Positions 1-7,723 of a stretch of 15,791 nt of DNA are shown one piece after another. How positions within the stretch are numbered: position 1 is the first letter of the stretch; each line of letters opens with the position of its first letter. The stretch covers positions 308-16,098 of the forward strand of contig DAEV01000008.1 of the NCBI GenBank assembly GCA_002509495.1, given 5' to 3'. The position numbers and the translations under genes are program-made. The notes below the pieces were generated by a model, which worked only from the letters and a program-made list of their open reading frames with translations, searched no databases and had not been told where the DNA came from. This DNA comes from Methanolinea sp. UBA473 (lineage in GTDB: Archaea > Halobacteriota > Methanomicrobia > Methanomicrobiales > Methanospirillaceae).

Positions 1-100
1 AGGGGGCTTACTCCTCCCACTCCATATCGACGAACGTCTCCCGTTTATGCATGAGGCGGAACTATTTTATCGTCATTTATGATTCATAGTAATACACGGT
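1..100. other. 5' edge spacer, no complete gene
   Basis: I see no convincing gene in the first 100 bases. A 14-codon minus-strand frame (52 down to 8) has no ribosome-binding site and is cut off upstream by an in-frame stop, so I do not call it. The stretch 61-100 is AT-rich and looks like the promoter of the HTH-CBS gene starting at 101. On the minus strand a purine-rich GGGAGGAG (18-11) resembles a Shine-Dalgarno sequence, so a divergent gene may begin just left of the window; that is only a guess. Confidence 0.4.
64..71 (+). promoter_or_regulatory. Putative TATA box of the HTH-CBS regulator
   Basis: TTTTATCG lies in an AT-rich patch with its centre about 33 bp before the ATG at 101. That spacing would place transcription start only a few bases before the start codon. 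No Shine-Dalgarno sequence precedes the ATG, which fits a leaderless or near-leaderless mRNA. The match to the archaeal consensus is moderate. Confidence 0.4.
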
Positions 101-661
101 ATGCATATTCCCACGCCCGAAGAGATCAGGTCCCGGAGAGAACTCCTGGGTATGAAACAGGCGGAGCTTGCGAAGAAAGCAGGGATCAGCCAGTCCATGG
201 TAGCCCGGATCGAGTCCGGGAGCGTTGACCCCCGCGTAAGTACCCTGGGCAAGATCATCCAGGTCTTAAACGCCGTATCCAGGCCCCGTATCACCGCCTC
301 CCAGGTGATGCACAGCCCGGTCTACAGTGTAAACCCGGGGGACTCGATCAGCCGTGCGGTCGAGATCATGGAGAAGAACGGAATTTCGCAGCTACCCGTG
401 CTGTCTGACGGGGTGCCTGTCGGATGCATCTCAGAATCCGCGATTGTGGACGTGATCGGGGAGCAGAGCGCACATGGGAGTCATCGGGAGCTGGTCCGCA
501 ACTTCATGGAGTCCAGTTTTCCCTCAGTACCCCCCGACATGAGCATCGAGACCGTGATTCACCTCCTTCAGCAACACCATGCCGTACTTGTGATGGAGGC
601 GGGGATAGTCCGGGGGGTTATCACCCGGCACGACCTCATCTCCCTGATCGTGAATCGTTAA
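101..661 (+). CDS. XRE-type HTH transcriptional regulator with tandem CBS domains
   Basis: A 186-residue protein. Residues 7-58 form an XRE/Cro-type helix-turn-helix (RRELLGMKQAELAKKAGIS, then QSMVARIESG as the recognition region). Residues about 66-121 and 132-186 are two CBS motifs (VMHSPVYSVNPGDSI and FMESSFPSVPPDMSI begin them; each ends in a GVPVG or GIVRGVI strand followed by a helix). This architecture is a known archaeal family of predicted regulators; CBS pairs usually bind adenine nucleotides or SAM, so it may sense energy or methylation state, which is inference. No signal peptide or membrane segment is seen. The ATG at 101 has no SD and sits about 33 bp from a TATA-like element. 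Its TAA overlaps the stop of the convergent tpiA. Its target genes cannot be read from the sequence. Confidence 0.85.
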   Translation: MHIPTPEEIRSRRELLGMKQAELAKKAGISQSMVARIESGSVDPRVSTLGKIIQVLNAVSRPRITASQVMHSPVYSVNPGDSISRAVEIMEKNGISQLPVLSDGVPVGCISESAIVDVIGEQSAHGSHRELVRNFMESSFPSVPPDMSIETVIHLLQQHHAVLVMEAGIVRGVITRHDLISLIVNR

Positions 662-1326
662 ATCTTCGAGACCAGGTCCCGCAGCACCGCGATAGGTGCC
701 TTGGCCTTCACCACGCTCGATGCCAGCAACACCCCGTGGGTGCCGAGGTCTGATGCGATTTTTATGCATTCACCCGAATGGATCCCGGCACCGGTGAGGA
801 TCTTCACGCCGGGGTTCACCGCATGTACCGCCTTTACCGTACCCGTAATAATTTCGGGGTTTGCCTGGGAGACCGAAACGGTACCCCCGATCAGTTCCGG
901 AGGCTCGATCGCCACATAGTCCGGGTTCAGGGCGGCCGCGGCGGCGCTGGTCGATACGTTGTTCGAACAGACCACCGAGATGAGCCCCGTTTCCCGTAGT
1001 GCCCGGACTGCGGCGTCGATCTCCGCCAATGTAATCCTCCTCTCCGAGTGGTTCACAAGGGAGCCCGTGGCACCGGCCTGCCGGATCGCTTCCGCGGTGA
1101 CATGGCCTGTACGGGCTCCCGGTTCGGCTCCATCCACGTGCTGTGCGTAGACCGGCAGGGAGTAATGCATGGACAGTGGGTGGAGGTTCATGTAACTTGG
1201 GGCAATTCCGATCGGGACTCCGCTCTCTTCCGCCACCTGCTGGGCTGCCCCCGCGATGTTGTGAGCCCGCTGTCCGGTCCCTTCTGTATAGGTCTTTAAG
1301 TTGATGAGTATGAATGGTTTCTCCAT
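658..1326 (-). CDS. tpiA: Triosephosphate isomerase (archaeal type)
   Basis: Interconverts dihydroxyacetone phosphate and glyceraldehyde 3-phosphate in cytoplasmic glycolysis/gluconeogenesis. The 222-residue length matches archaeal TIMs, which are about 25-30 residues shorter than bacterial ones. Catalytic residues are visible: N9 and K11 in NLKTY, H93 in VNHSERR, and E141 in AIEPPELIG. The phosphate-binding GAGI (179-182) and the C-terminal LASSVVKA are also present. The frame stays open further upstream, but the ATG at 1326 is chosen because an AGGAGGATC Shine-Dalgarno sequence precedes it by about 5 bases and the product begins at the normal first strand. It follows the U32 gene by 14 bp, so the two are probably co-transcribed. 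It converges on the HTH-CBS gene with a 3-base stop-codon overlap. Confidence 0.95.
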   Translation of the reverse strand: MEKPFILINLKTYTEGTGQRAHNIAGAAQQVAEESGVPIGIAPSYMNLHPLSMHYSLPVYAQHVDGAEPGARTGHVTAEAIRQAGATGSLVNHSERRITLAEIDAAVRALRETGLISVVCSNNVSTSAAAAALNPDYVAIEPPELIGGTVSVSQANPEIITGTVKAVHAVNPGVKILTGAGIHSGECIKIASDLGTHGVLLASSVVKAKAPIAVLRDLVSKI

Positions 1327-1340
1327 TGTGGATCCTCCTG

Positions 1341-3995
1341 TTACTCTGTAGGATGCTCGCGGGAAAAAAGTGTGGTGTCTCCCCTTCCCGGAGGACAGGC
1401 CAGACCCTGAGTGTAGTGCCTGGATGTGATCCCTTTCCGTGAGATCGCCCGTGCTCTCTCCTTCAGATCCTGCCAGGATCCGGCACCCGGATTCCCGCAC
1501 CGGGCAAGATCCAGGCCTTCCAGGTAGATAGCGGTCATTTCGCGCACGTAGGCAGGACCGCGTCCCCGTGCATCGATGGTAATACCGTTCACACCCATAC
1601 CGACAAGTTCGGGGAGGACGTCCACGAGGCAGGTTTCGACAGCGTTCAGGATCCGGGTCCTTCCTTCCGCGTCCGCATAGAAGGGAAAGATTCGCCCCGT
1701 CTTGTCCTGCAGGCCGAAAAATTCATTTTTCCGGGCCTGGTTCGTGAGGAGCCCAGTCAGGGAGTCCTCTGTCACCATGGCTTCAAGATTCCCCTGGCAG
1801 ATCACCTCGAACCGGGTAGCGGGAGCAGATAACCTGGAGTGCGCGATAAGCGTCCGGATCTCCTCACCCGATAGCTCGGGGGAGAGGCAGAACTGCCCGA
1901 TCGCTTCTGAAAGGGCCTGTACAGAGAGATGGTTGAAAATGTTCAGACCCATACCCCCCCAAATCTCGATACCGGGCGCCCGCAAGCGTATGGCCTCGGC
2001 CAGGCCAAGCTCGTCCACCATGATCGTATCCACCTCTTCCAAAAATAGCGGGGACAGCCAGGGAAGTGCGCATTCCAGATAGTTACTTCCCGTAATCCGG
2101 GGCCATTTCCATACGAACCTGATCCCGCGCTGCCTGCATAGTTGCACCGCTTCCCGTATCCAGCGTATGCGATCCTCCCAGTCATGGATACCCGGCTCGA
2201 AACAGATCGCACCGGCTCCTACTTCGCACGCGGCTCGAACTTCGCTTCGATCAGACGCATAAAGGATCAGACCTGATGGCCCGGTCTCTTCTGCATGTTC
2301 CCCAACCATGATGGCATTCCGTCCGAACCGGGCCCTGGACTCATCCACCCTTGCTGCCGCCTCGCGAACTGCATTTTTGGAGGGTCGGCGGAGGGCGTCG
2401 TAATTCTCTTCCGCCTTCTGAAAAAACTCCCTCCTCATCCGGTTTAATTCCCCAAGAGGTATGAACAGTCCACCGGAATACCGGAGGTCCAGATTCCGGA
2501 CCGAGAAGAGCGAGTCTTTTGTTTTTTTAAGATGCCGGGAGATGGTCTCGTCCGATAGGGGCTGTGTCTCCGCGGCCGGAGGAACGAATCCGGAGGTATG
2601 CCGGACTTCCACCTCCCCATAGGAAGGGTCAATAAATTTTCCGGATATCGTCGGAGGTTGGCCAGCCCTGATGACAACCCGGAGATCGATCGGTATTCTG
2701 GATCGCCAACCACGCGACCCATTGCGGACGATCGTTTCTGCCTTCTCATCCAGAACTCGGCTTCCCGTGAGGTATACTTCCCAGCCGGGAAGACATCCCG
2801 TGCTGTCTCCGGGAAGAAAGAGCAGATCCCCACGCAACTCTCCGGATCTTTTCAGGACCAGGCCTTCCCTGTTCCCGGAGCCCGGATCGACCAGGACAAG
2901 TCCGTCACCGGCAGACGGGATCCGTGCCGCCCTCCTATGGATGAAGATCCCCCTATCACGATCAGGGCACCTCACCACTTCCCCGAGAAGGAGTCCCCGG
3001 TTGTCCGGCCGGGATCGTCCCATGAGTGCAGCACCCTTATCCCCGCAAAGGTGTCCCCCGGTGAATCCGCGGGAGAACTCTGTCGCCATCTCTTCCACAT
3101 CTGATAAGGATGGACTCCATTCCCCCTCCCGGATCGCATCAAGAGCCCGCCTGTACGCAGAAACAACGATTGCCACGTACCCGGCGGAACGCATCCTTCC
3201 CTCGATCTTCAGGGATTCCAGGCGCCCCAGTGAGAGATCCGCGAGATAGGGGTAGGCGCAGAGGTCTTTTGTCGAAAGCAGGTATTGTCCCGGGAGCGGT
3301 ACGGGTTTCGGATCGATCGGGCGGCCGAAGTCGTCCACGCTGCCGGTCACGAGCCGGTAGGGTTTCCGGCATGGCTGCGCGCACATCCCCCTGTTTCCGC
3401 TCCTGCCCCCGATGACCGACGATAAGAGGCACTGTCCCGAATAGGAATAACAGAGCGCACCATGGAGAAAAACCTCGATTCCCGGCCGATCCTTTCCCGG
3501 GATCGAGAGGATCTTTTCGAGGTCCGTGGTTCCAATTTCCCTGGCCAGGACAACACGTGAGAACCCAAAGTTACCCGCCCATCGGATCCCTTCATGAGTG
3601 GAGATCGTGCACTGTGTCGATGCGTGAAGAGCCAGGTCGGGCAACAGGGTGTGCGCAAGGTGGGCAAGACCGATATCCTGCACCAGGATCGCGTCGACAC
3701 CCATGGTGTAGAGTTCAAGCAGGTACCCGGATACGTCGGTAAATTCCCTGTCGTGTACCAGGGTATTGACCGTCACGTAGACCTTCACCCCCTGCCTGTG
3801 GGCAAAGGTCACCGCTTTCCGGATCTCGTCGAGGGTAAAGTTATCGGCGAACTGGCGGGCGCCGAACCGTGGGCCTCCCAGGTACACGGCATCCGCCCCT
3901 GCAGCCACTGCCGCGCGGAACGCTTCCATGGACCCCGCAGGGGCGAGGAGTTCCGGAACACCGGCACCCGGTCTGCCCGGGATGGAACCAGTCAT
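1341..3995 (-). CDS. U32-family protein with Fe-S cysteine cluster, long two-barrel form
   Basis: An 884-residue U32 ('collagenase-like peptidase') family protein. The N-terminal TIM-barrel begins with PELLAPAGS and has GADAVYLGG, followed by the family signature HGALCYSYSGQCLLS. The four cysteines C182, C189, C205 and C209 (the latter in GMCAQPCR) match the cluster that binds an iron-sulfur centre in U32 RNA-hydroxylation proteins such as RlhA and TrhP. The region from about 380 to 500 looks like the DUF3656 insert found in RlhA-type members. The C-terminal third (about 560-800, ending in a VICQGNLEAMVTED segment) resembles a second barrel. By family knowledge, tRNA or rRNA hydroxylation is more likely than proteolysis; the substrate here is unknown. 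The ATG at 3995 follows only a weak GGGATGAG. It is probably the promoter-proximal gene of an operon with tpiA. Confidence 0.85.
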   Translation of the reverse strand: MTGSIPGRPGAGVPELLAPAGSMEAFRAAVAAGADAVYLGGPRFGARQFADNFTLDEIRKAVTFAHRQGVKVYVTVNTLVHDREFTDVSGYLLELYTMGVDAILVQDIGLAHLAHTLLPDLALHASTQCTISTHEGIRWAGNFGFSRVVLAREIGTTDLEKILSIPGKDRPGIEVFLHGALCYSYSGQCLLSSVIGGRSGNRGMCAQPCRKPYRLVTGSVDDFGRPIDPKPVPLPGQYLLSTKDLCAYPYLADLSLGRLESLKIEGRMRSAGYVAIVVSAYRRALDAIREGEWSPSLSDVEEMATEFSRGFTGGHLCGDKGAALMGRSRPDNRGLLLGEVVRCPDRDRGIFIHRRAARIPSAGDGLVLVDPGSGNREGLVLKRSGELRGDLLFLPGDSTGCLPGWEVYLTGSRVLDEKAETIVRNGSRGWRSRIPIDLRVVIRAGQPPTISGKFIDPSYGEVEVRHTSGFVPPAAETQPLSDETISRHLKKTKDSLFSVRNLDLRYSGGLFIPLGELNRMRREFFQKAEENYDALRRPSKNAVREAAARVDESRARFGRNAIMVGEHAEETGPSGLILYASDRSEVRAACEVGAGAICFEPGIHDWEDRIRWIREAVQLCRQRGIRFVWKWPRITGSNYLECALPWLSPLFLEEVDTIMVDELGLAEAIRLRAPGIEIWGGMGLNIFNHLSVQALSEAIGQFCLSPELSGEEIRTLIAHSRLSAPATRFEVICQGNLEAMVTEDSLTGLLTNQARKNEFFGLQDKTGRIFPFYADAEGRTRILNAVETCLVDVLPELVGMGVNGITIDARGRGPAYVREMTAIYLEGLDLARCGNPGAGSWQDLKERARAISRKGITSRHYTQGLACPPGRGDTTLFSREHPTE

Positions 3996-4020
3996 CTCAT
4001 CCCATGTGCGAGCGGGAGCA

Positions 4021-4030
4021 GATTAAATAC
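4021..4030. promoter_or_regulatory. Shared bidirectional TATA element between U32-tpiA and aroD
   Basis: The 60-bp spacer between two divergent start codons contains one AT-rich element: GATTAAATAC on the plus strand and GTATTTAATC on the minus strand. Its centre is about 30 bp from the aroD ATG (4056) and about 31 bp from the U32 ATG (3995). That is the usual archaeal TATA-to-start distance in both directions. No other TATA-like sequence is present in the spacer. Confidence 0.6.
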
Positions 4031-4055
4031 TCCTGCAGGGCCATAGCTCGGTGCA

Positions 4056-4691
4056 ATGAAAAGCGTGGTCTCTGTTCCCGATCCGATCCTCGCAAGGGAA
4101 GCCGCAGATAAGGGAGCAGACATCGTCGAGGTCCGTCTTGACCTCACCGGTCCCATTCCGCTGGATCTGGCACGAAGGGCCATATCAGATATTCCGGTGC
4201 CGTTGATGCTCACCCTCCGGAGCGCCGAGGAAGGGGGTGAGTTCCGGGGAGGCGTTGAAGACTGGTGGAACCGGCTCGAGCCCCTCCTCCCCTTTGCCTC
4301 GTTCGTGGACGTGGAACAGAGATTCAAAGTCCATGCACCCTGCCTTCGTGAAGCGGGAAAGACAGTCGTCTCGTCCCTGCACATGCCTTCAATGCCGGGG
4401 CCCGACGAATTCCAGGCACTGATCACGATGCTCCGGACATTCGGGGATATCCCCAAGATTGCGGTCATGCCATCCAGTAAAGATGACGTCCTTGACCTCC
4501 TCTCGCTCACGCTCCACGCAGAGAAACCGGTAGTCGTCAGCATCATGGGAGCCAGGTTCCGATTCGTCCGCCTGATGCTCCCCCTCTTCGGATCGGAATT
4601 TTTCTTCTGTCATGCGGGAACCCAGACATCCCCGGGCCAGTTCCACATCCGGGAATGGAAGGAGTTTGCTGGGATGGTGGAAGGGGAATAA
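4056..4691 (+). CDS. aroD: 3-dehydroquinate dehydratase, type I
   Basis: Dehydrates 3-dehydroquinate to 3-dehydroshikimate through a Schiff base, the third step of the shikimate pathway. The 211-residue protein shows the class I signatures: EVRLD (25-29), TLRS (53-56), FVDVE (83-87), the catalytic histidine H109 in SSLHMP, the Schiff-base lysine K134 in PKIAVM, and SPGQF near the C terminus. Archaeal members are usually about this size. The ATG lacks a strong SD and lies about 30 bp from the TATA element, so translation may be leaderless. It supplies the step missing from the minus-strand aro operon, but sits about 650 bp beyond that operon's last aro gene, on the opposite strand, with its own promoter and an oligo-T terminator about 50 bp downstream. 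Confidence 0.95.
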   Translation: MKSVVSVPDPILAREAADKGADIVEVRLDLTGPIPLDLARRAISDIPVPLMLTLRSAEEGGEFRGGVEDWWNRLEPLLPFASFVDVEQRFKVHAPCLREAGKTVVSSLHMPSMPGPDEFQALITMLRTFGDIPKIAVMPSSKDDVLDLLSLTLHAEKPVVVSIMGARFRFVRLMLPLFGSEFFFCHAGTQTSPGQFHIREWKEFAGMVEGE

Positions 4692-4741
4692 TATATGAGG
4701 CAGATCACGGAACCGCCCGAATTAGAGCCAATCGATCAGAA

Positions 4742-4748
4742 TTTTTTT
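4742..4748 (+). terminator. Oligo-T terminator after aroD
   Basis: Seven consecutive T residues lie about 50 bp past the aroD stop, in a spacer of otherwise mixed sequence. Archaeal RNA polymerase terminates at such U-tracts without needing a hairpin. I see nothing else in the 4692-4877 spacer. Confidence 0.5.
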
Positions 4749-4877
4749 AACCCATGTGCTGGGCTAATTCCCTTACCCGGGTGTCTGACCAGCGGAAACG
4801 GGCCGTAGTTCAAAGAGCGGAGTCCCACGGATCGGATCCCAAAAGAGGCGGAATGCCGTGCTGGTGAGGGATACGCC

Positions 4878-5288
4878 TCATCCCTTCGAAGGTGTTGCCC
4901 TCACCGTGTATTCTTCGATACAATCCCCATCCAGCTCGACAGTCACGGTCTTTTCGGATCCCGGGGCTATGGTGCCGAGAAATACGGTCCTGGAATCCCT
5001 GACCGCGCCCGTATCGGCGTTGACAAGTTCGACATGCAGGTTGACATTCTTCTCGTCCACCATCCCGGCGTTATACACCTGGAGGGTGACGGTCCAGACG
5101 CAACCGCGCGATAGGGTCCAGTCGGTATCCTGGCCGATGAGGTTCACATTGATAGTGGCTCCCGAAACCGTCTCCCCGGCCACTTGCCCCGTCATGGTAA
5201 CCGATGAGAGGCACCCGGCACAGAGAACCGTAGCTCCGAGGACGATCGCCACCAGAACCCATGCCAAAAACATCCGGTTTGTCTTCAA
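4878..5288 (-). CDS. Small secreted lipoprotein, beta-sandwich-like, function unknown
   Basis: About 136 residues from the TTG at 5288. The n-region MKTNR is followed by a hydrophobic stretch FLAWVLVAIVLGATVL and a lipobox-like CAGC (residues 23-26), so Cys26 is the likely lipid-modified residue of an extracellular anchored protein. The mature part is rich in alternating hydrophobic residues (WTVTLQVYNAG, NVNLHVELVN, FLGTIAPGSEKTVTVEL), the pattern of LEA14/FxLYD-type or CARDB-type beta-sandwiches. Cys63 and Cys123 might form a disulfide. I chose the TTG because GGGGTGA lies 5 bases before it and it gives a charged n-region. Alternatives are ATG at 5273 (shorter n-region) and TTG at 5327 (which would place an 8-C run inside the gene). 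It lies 45 bp after aroC on the same strand but has no evident link to aromatic metabolism. Confidence 0.65.
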   Translation of the reverse strand: MKTNRMFLAWVLVAIVLGATVLCAGCLSSVTMTGQVAGETVSGATINVNLIGQDTDWTLSRGCVWTVTLQVYNAGMVDEKNVNLHVELVNADTGAVRDSRTVFLGTIAPGSEKTVTVELDGDCIEEYTVRATPSKG

Positions 5289-5296
5289 TCCAGTCA

Positions 5297-5319
5297 CCCC
5301 TGATAGTAGTTCCCAGGGG
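5297..5319 (-). promoter_or_regulatory. Hairpin enclosing the lipoprotein ribosome-binding site
   Basis: On the minus strand CCCCTG (5319-5314) is complementary to CAGGGG (5302-5297) with an 11-base loop. The GGGG of the putative Shine-Dalgarno GGGGTGA lies in the 3' arm, so the fold would hide it. The 5' arm is part of a run of eight C residues (5323-5316). Six base pairs is short, so this is tentative. Confidence 0.3.
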
Positions 5320-5333
5320 GGGGACAATTGCAG

Positions 5334-6341
5334 TCATTCTTCCCCCTTGCCTGGAGACCTGTATTTTTCCTGTTCGAGCAGGCAGTCCACGAGCACGAGG
5401 GCGAGCATGGCTTCCGCGACCGGGACGATCCTTGGGACGATACAGGGATCATGCCTTCCATGGACCGAGATGGTCACCTCCTCCCCTTTCCTATTTACGG
5501 TCCGCTGGGGCCGTGAGATCGAAGGAGTCGGTTTTACCGCGATCCGCACAACAATCGGTGCCCCGGTGCTGATCCCCCCCTGGATCCCGCCCCCGTGATT
5601 GGAGAGGAAGCCTGACGATGAGATCTGATCGTTGTGTTCGCTCCCTTTCATCGCTGCTGCGGCAAACCCGTCCCCGATCTCCACGCCCTTGACCGCTCCG
5701 ATCCCCATCATCGCAAAGGCAATCAGTGCATCCAGTTTGGAAAATACAGGGTCACCGAGACCAGGCGGGCATCCCATTGCGATCACCTCGACAATACCCC
5801 CGACGGAATCTCCCTCCGCCTTTGCGCTCCGGATCACCTCCTCCATCTGTTCCTGGGACCGTTCTCCATGGATTTCCATGATCCGCCCCTCGAGGGAGAT
5901 CCCTCTCCCTCCAAGGATCTTTGACGCCACGGCGCCGGCTGCTACCCTGGCAACCGTCTCCCGGCCCGAGCTTCTTCCTCCGCCCCGGTAATCCCGCAAC
6001 CCGAACTTCGCCTGCCACGTGATGTCTGCGTGGCCCGGGCGGAATACATCCCGAAGTTCCGAATAATCCCCGGATCGTGCATCGGTATTGGAAACCACAA
6101 GGGCGATAGGCGCACCTGTCGTCCTGCCTTCGAATATTCCCGAGAGGATCTCTACGCGATCCGCCTCCTGGCGGGGAGAGGAGAGATCGCTCCTTCCCGG
6201 TCTCCTCCGGTCCAGGAACGGCTGGATGTCCGCGCAAGAGAGGTCCATCCCGGCGGGACACCCGTCGATGACAACCCCGAGGGCCTGCCCGTGGCTCTCC
6301 CCAAACGTGGTGCACCGGAAGGATCTGCCGAACGTATTCAA
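5334..6341 (-). CDS. aroC: Chorismate synthase
   Basis: Converts 5-enolpyruvylshikimate 3-phosphate to chorismate using reduced FMN, the last step of the common pathway. The 335-residue protein carries all three family signatures: GESHG (14-18), RPGHAD (101-106) with RGGGRSSGRET (119-129), and RHDPC..PR..PVAEAM (296-312), plus GGIQGGISTG (251-260). It is slightly shorter than the bacterial enzymes of about 360 residues. The start is a TTG at 6341: the product begins MNTFGRSFRCTTFG exactly where the family normally starts, and AGGAG lies about 9 bases upstream. The TTG overlaps the TGA of the upstream gene (TTGA, 4 bases), so translational coupling is likely. It is the last aro gene of the operon. 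Confidence 0.96.
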   Translation of the reverse strand: MNTFGRSFRCTTFGESHGQALGVVIDGCPAGMDLSCADIQPFLDRRRPGRSDLSSPRQEADRVEILSGIFEGRTTGAPIALVVSNTDARSGDYSELRDVFRPGHADITWQAKFGLRDYRGGGRSSGRETVARVAAGAVASKILGGRGISLEGRIMEIHGERSQEQMEEVIRSAKAEGDSVGGIVEVIAMGCPPGLGDPVFSKLDALIAFAMMGIGAVKGVEIGDGFAAAAMKGSEHNDQISSSGFLSNHGGGIQGGISTGAPIVVRIAVKPTPSISRPQRTVNRKGEEVTISVHGRHDPCIVPRIVPVAEAMLALVLVDCLLEQEKYRSPGKGEE

Positions 6342-7723
6342 GATAGCGCGCTCCTGACCATGGGGAGAGGCGCGTTAATCCCTGTAAAATGCAGGAACTG
6401 GGCTCTTGCCTGGCGAATAAACATCTCCATACCCGTGATCGTCTCACACCCGGCATTCCTGGCAAGCCGGAGGAGGGGGGTCTCCGGAGGCGTATAGACG
6501 AGGTCGAAGATTGTCATCCCGGAGGAGATCTGGTGGGAGCTCAACGGACTGTGGCGATCCGGGTCCATCCCAACCGGCGTGGCATTCACCACCACTTCCG
6601 GCTTTGTCCGGTCGAACGCACTCAATGGCCCGTATTCACACGAGAACCGCGTCGCCAGGTCCTTGCCCTTCTCCACCGTCCGGTTCAGGATCGTCACTTC
6701 CATCCCAAGGCTCTGGAGAGCATAGACAGCAGCAGCCGCAGCGCCGCCCGCACCCAGGATTACAGCCTTTGCCCCTTCCCGGTGGACAAGGGGTTCCCGG
6801 ATCCCCAGCCAGTCCGTGTTGAACCCAAAACCCACCCCGTCGCAAAAGACCAGCGTATTGCAGGCTCCGATAGCCGTTGCATGCTCGTCAGCCTCCTTCA
6901 CGTACTTCAGCGCCTCCTGCTTGAACGGAAGGGTCACCGAGAGCCCCCGGATATCCAGGCCTCGCGCCACCTGCAGTATCTGCGGAAAGGAGGGGTTCTG
7001 GAACTTGGTATAAAATGCATTGATCCCAAAATAAGGAAAAAGCCGGTTGAACAGCTCGGGGCTCCTGCTGTGACTGCAGGGATTTCCTGCAATCGCATAC
7101 ACTTTCATCGTAGGGTTCTCGGGCATCCGCAGGAGGCGGTCGGAAATCTCTTTCACATCCTCCCTCGCAATCCCCGATCTCTTCACGAAATCCAGGGCCC
7201 GTTCCCTCCCGGCACGGTTGACCGTTCCCTCCGACAGAATCCGCCTGATAACGAGGGCAACTTCATTCGCGCTGCCCTGGCTCGTATCCACGCAGAAATC
7301 GGATGCCCTGAAATAGGCATCCCTCCGCTGTTTCAGGAGGGCAGAGATCTCTTCCCGGAGCGCCAGTTTCGTGAGAGGGGGTCTGCTCGTATTGCGAATC
7401 CGTTTCTCGATGGTAGCCTCGTCCGCCTTTAAGAGAAATACCACACTGTCTCGACGGAGTCCCTCCACGTTCTCAGCATCAAGGATCGCCCCCCCTCCGG
7501 TGCCTATCACGGCATCCCCGGACGGGAGTGAGGCGATCGCCTCCTTTTCCCTGGCCCGGAATCCCTCCTCTCCTTCCGCGAGGAAGATTTCGTGGATTAC
7601 AGTCCCTGCCCGCTCTTCCACAAGTGCATCCGTATCAAGGAACGGATAGCCGAGCAGATGCGCCAGGAGCCTCCCCGCCTCCGTTTTTCCGGTCCCCCGG
7701 AACCCTGTAAGCACCACTCTCAT
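6338..7723 (-). CDS. aroKE: Bifunctional shikimate kinase / shikimate 5-dehydrogenase fusion
   Basis: A 461-residue fusion. Residues 1-165 are a bacterial-type P-loop shikimate kinase: Walker A GFRGTGKT (7-14), shikimate-binding FLDTD (28-32), GFR (R56), GTGGG (74-78) and a lid-region RPPL (114-117). Residues 206-461 are AroE: SHSRSP (217-222), catalytic K268 in LPFKQ, GACNT (286-290), NTD (302-304), the NADP site GAGGA (324-328) with NRT (347-349), NATPVGM (380-386) and GMEMFIRQA. The two domains do consecutive steps in reverse order along the chain: AroE makes shikimate, AroK phosphorylates it. Residues 166-205 form a mostly helical, charged linker. Most archaea use an unrelated GHMP-type shikimate kinase, so this kinase probably arrived by transfer. 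The ATG overlaps the aroA TGA (ATGA). Confidence 0.93.
   Translation of the reverse strand: MRVVLTGFRGTGKTEAGRLLAHLLGYPFLDTDALVEERAGTVIHEIFLAEGEEGFRAREKEAIASLPSGDAVIGTGGGAILDAENVEGLRRDSVVFLLKADEATIEKRIRNTSRPPLTKLALREEISALLKQRRDAYFRASDFCVDTSQGSANEVALVIRRILSEGTVNRAGRERALDFVKRSGIAREDVKEISDRLLRMPENPTMKVYAIAGNPCSHSRSPELFNRLFPYFGINAFYTKFQNPSFPQILQVARGLDIRGLSVTLPFKQEALKYVKEADEHATAIGACNTLVFCDGVGFGFNTDWLGIREPLVHREGAKAVILGAGGAAAAAVYALQSLGMEVTILNRTVEKGKDLATRFSCEYGPLSAFDRTKPEVVVNATPVGMDPDRHSPLSSHQISSGMTIFDLVYTPPETPLLRLARNAGCETITGMEMFIRQARAQFLHFTGINAPLPMVRSALS

Noticed and set aside
8..52. Minus-strand 14-codon frame at the left edge
   Set aside because: No ribosome-binding site, an in-frame stop just upstream, and no features beyond chance.
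1327..1500. 58-codon N-terminal extension of tpiA
   Set aside because: It lies within the U32 coding region, and the ATG at 1326 has a near-perfect SD and the normal TIM N terminus.
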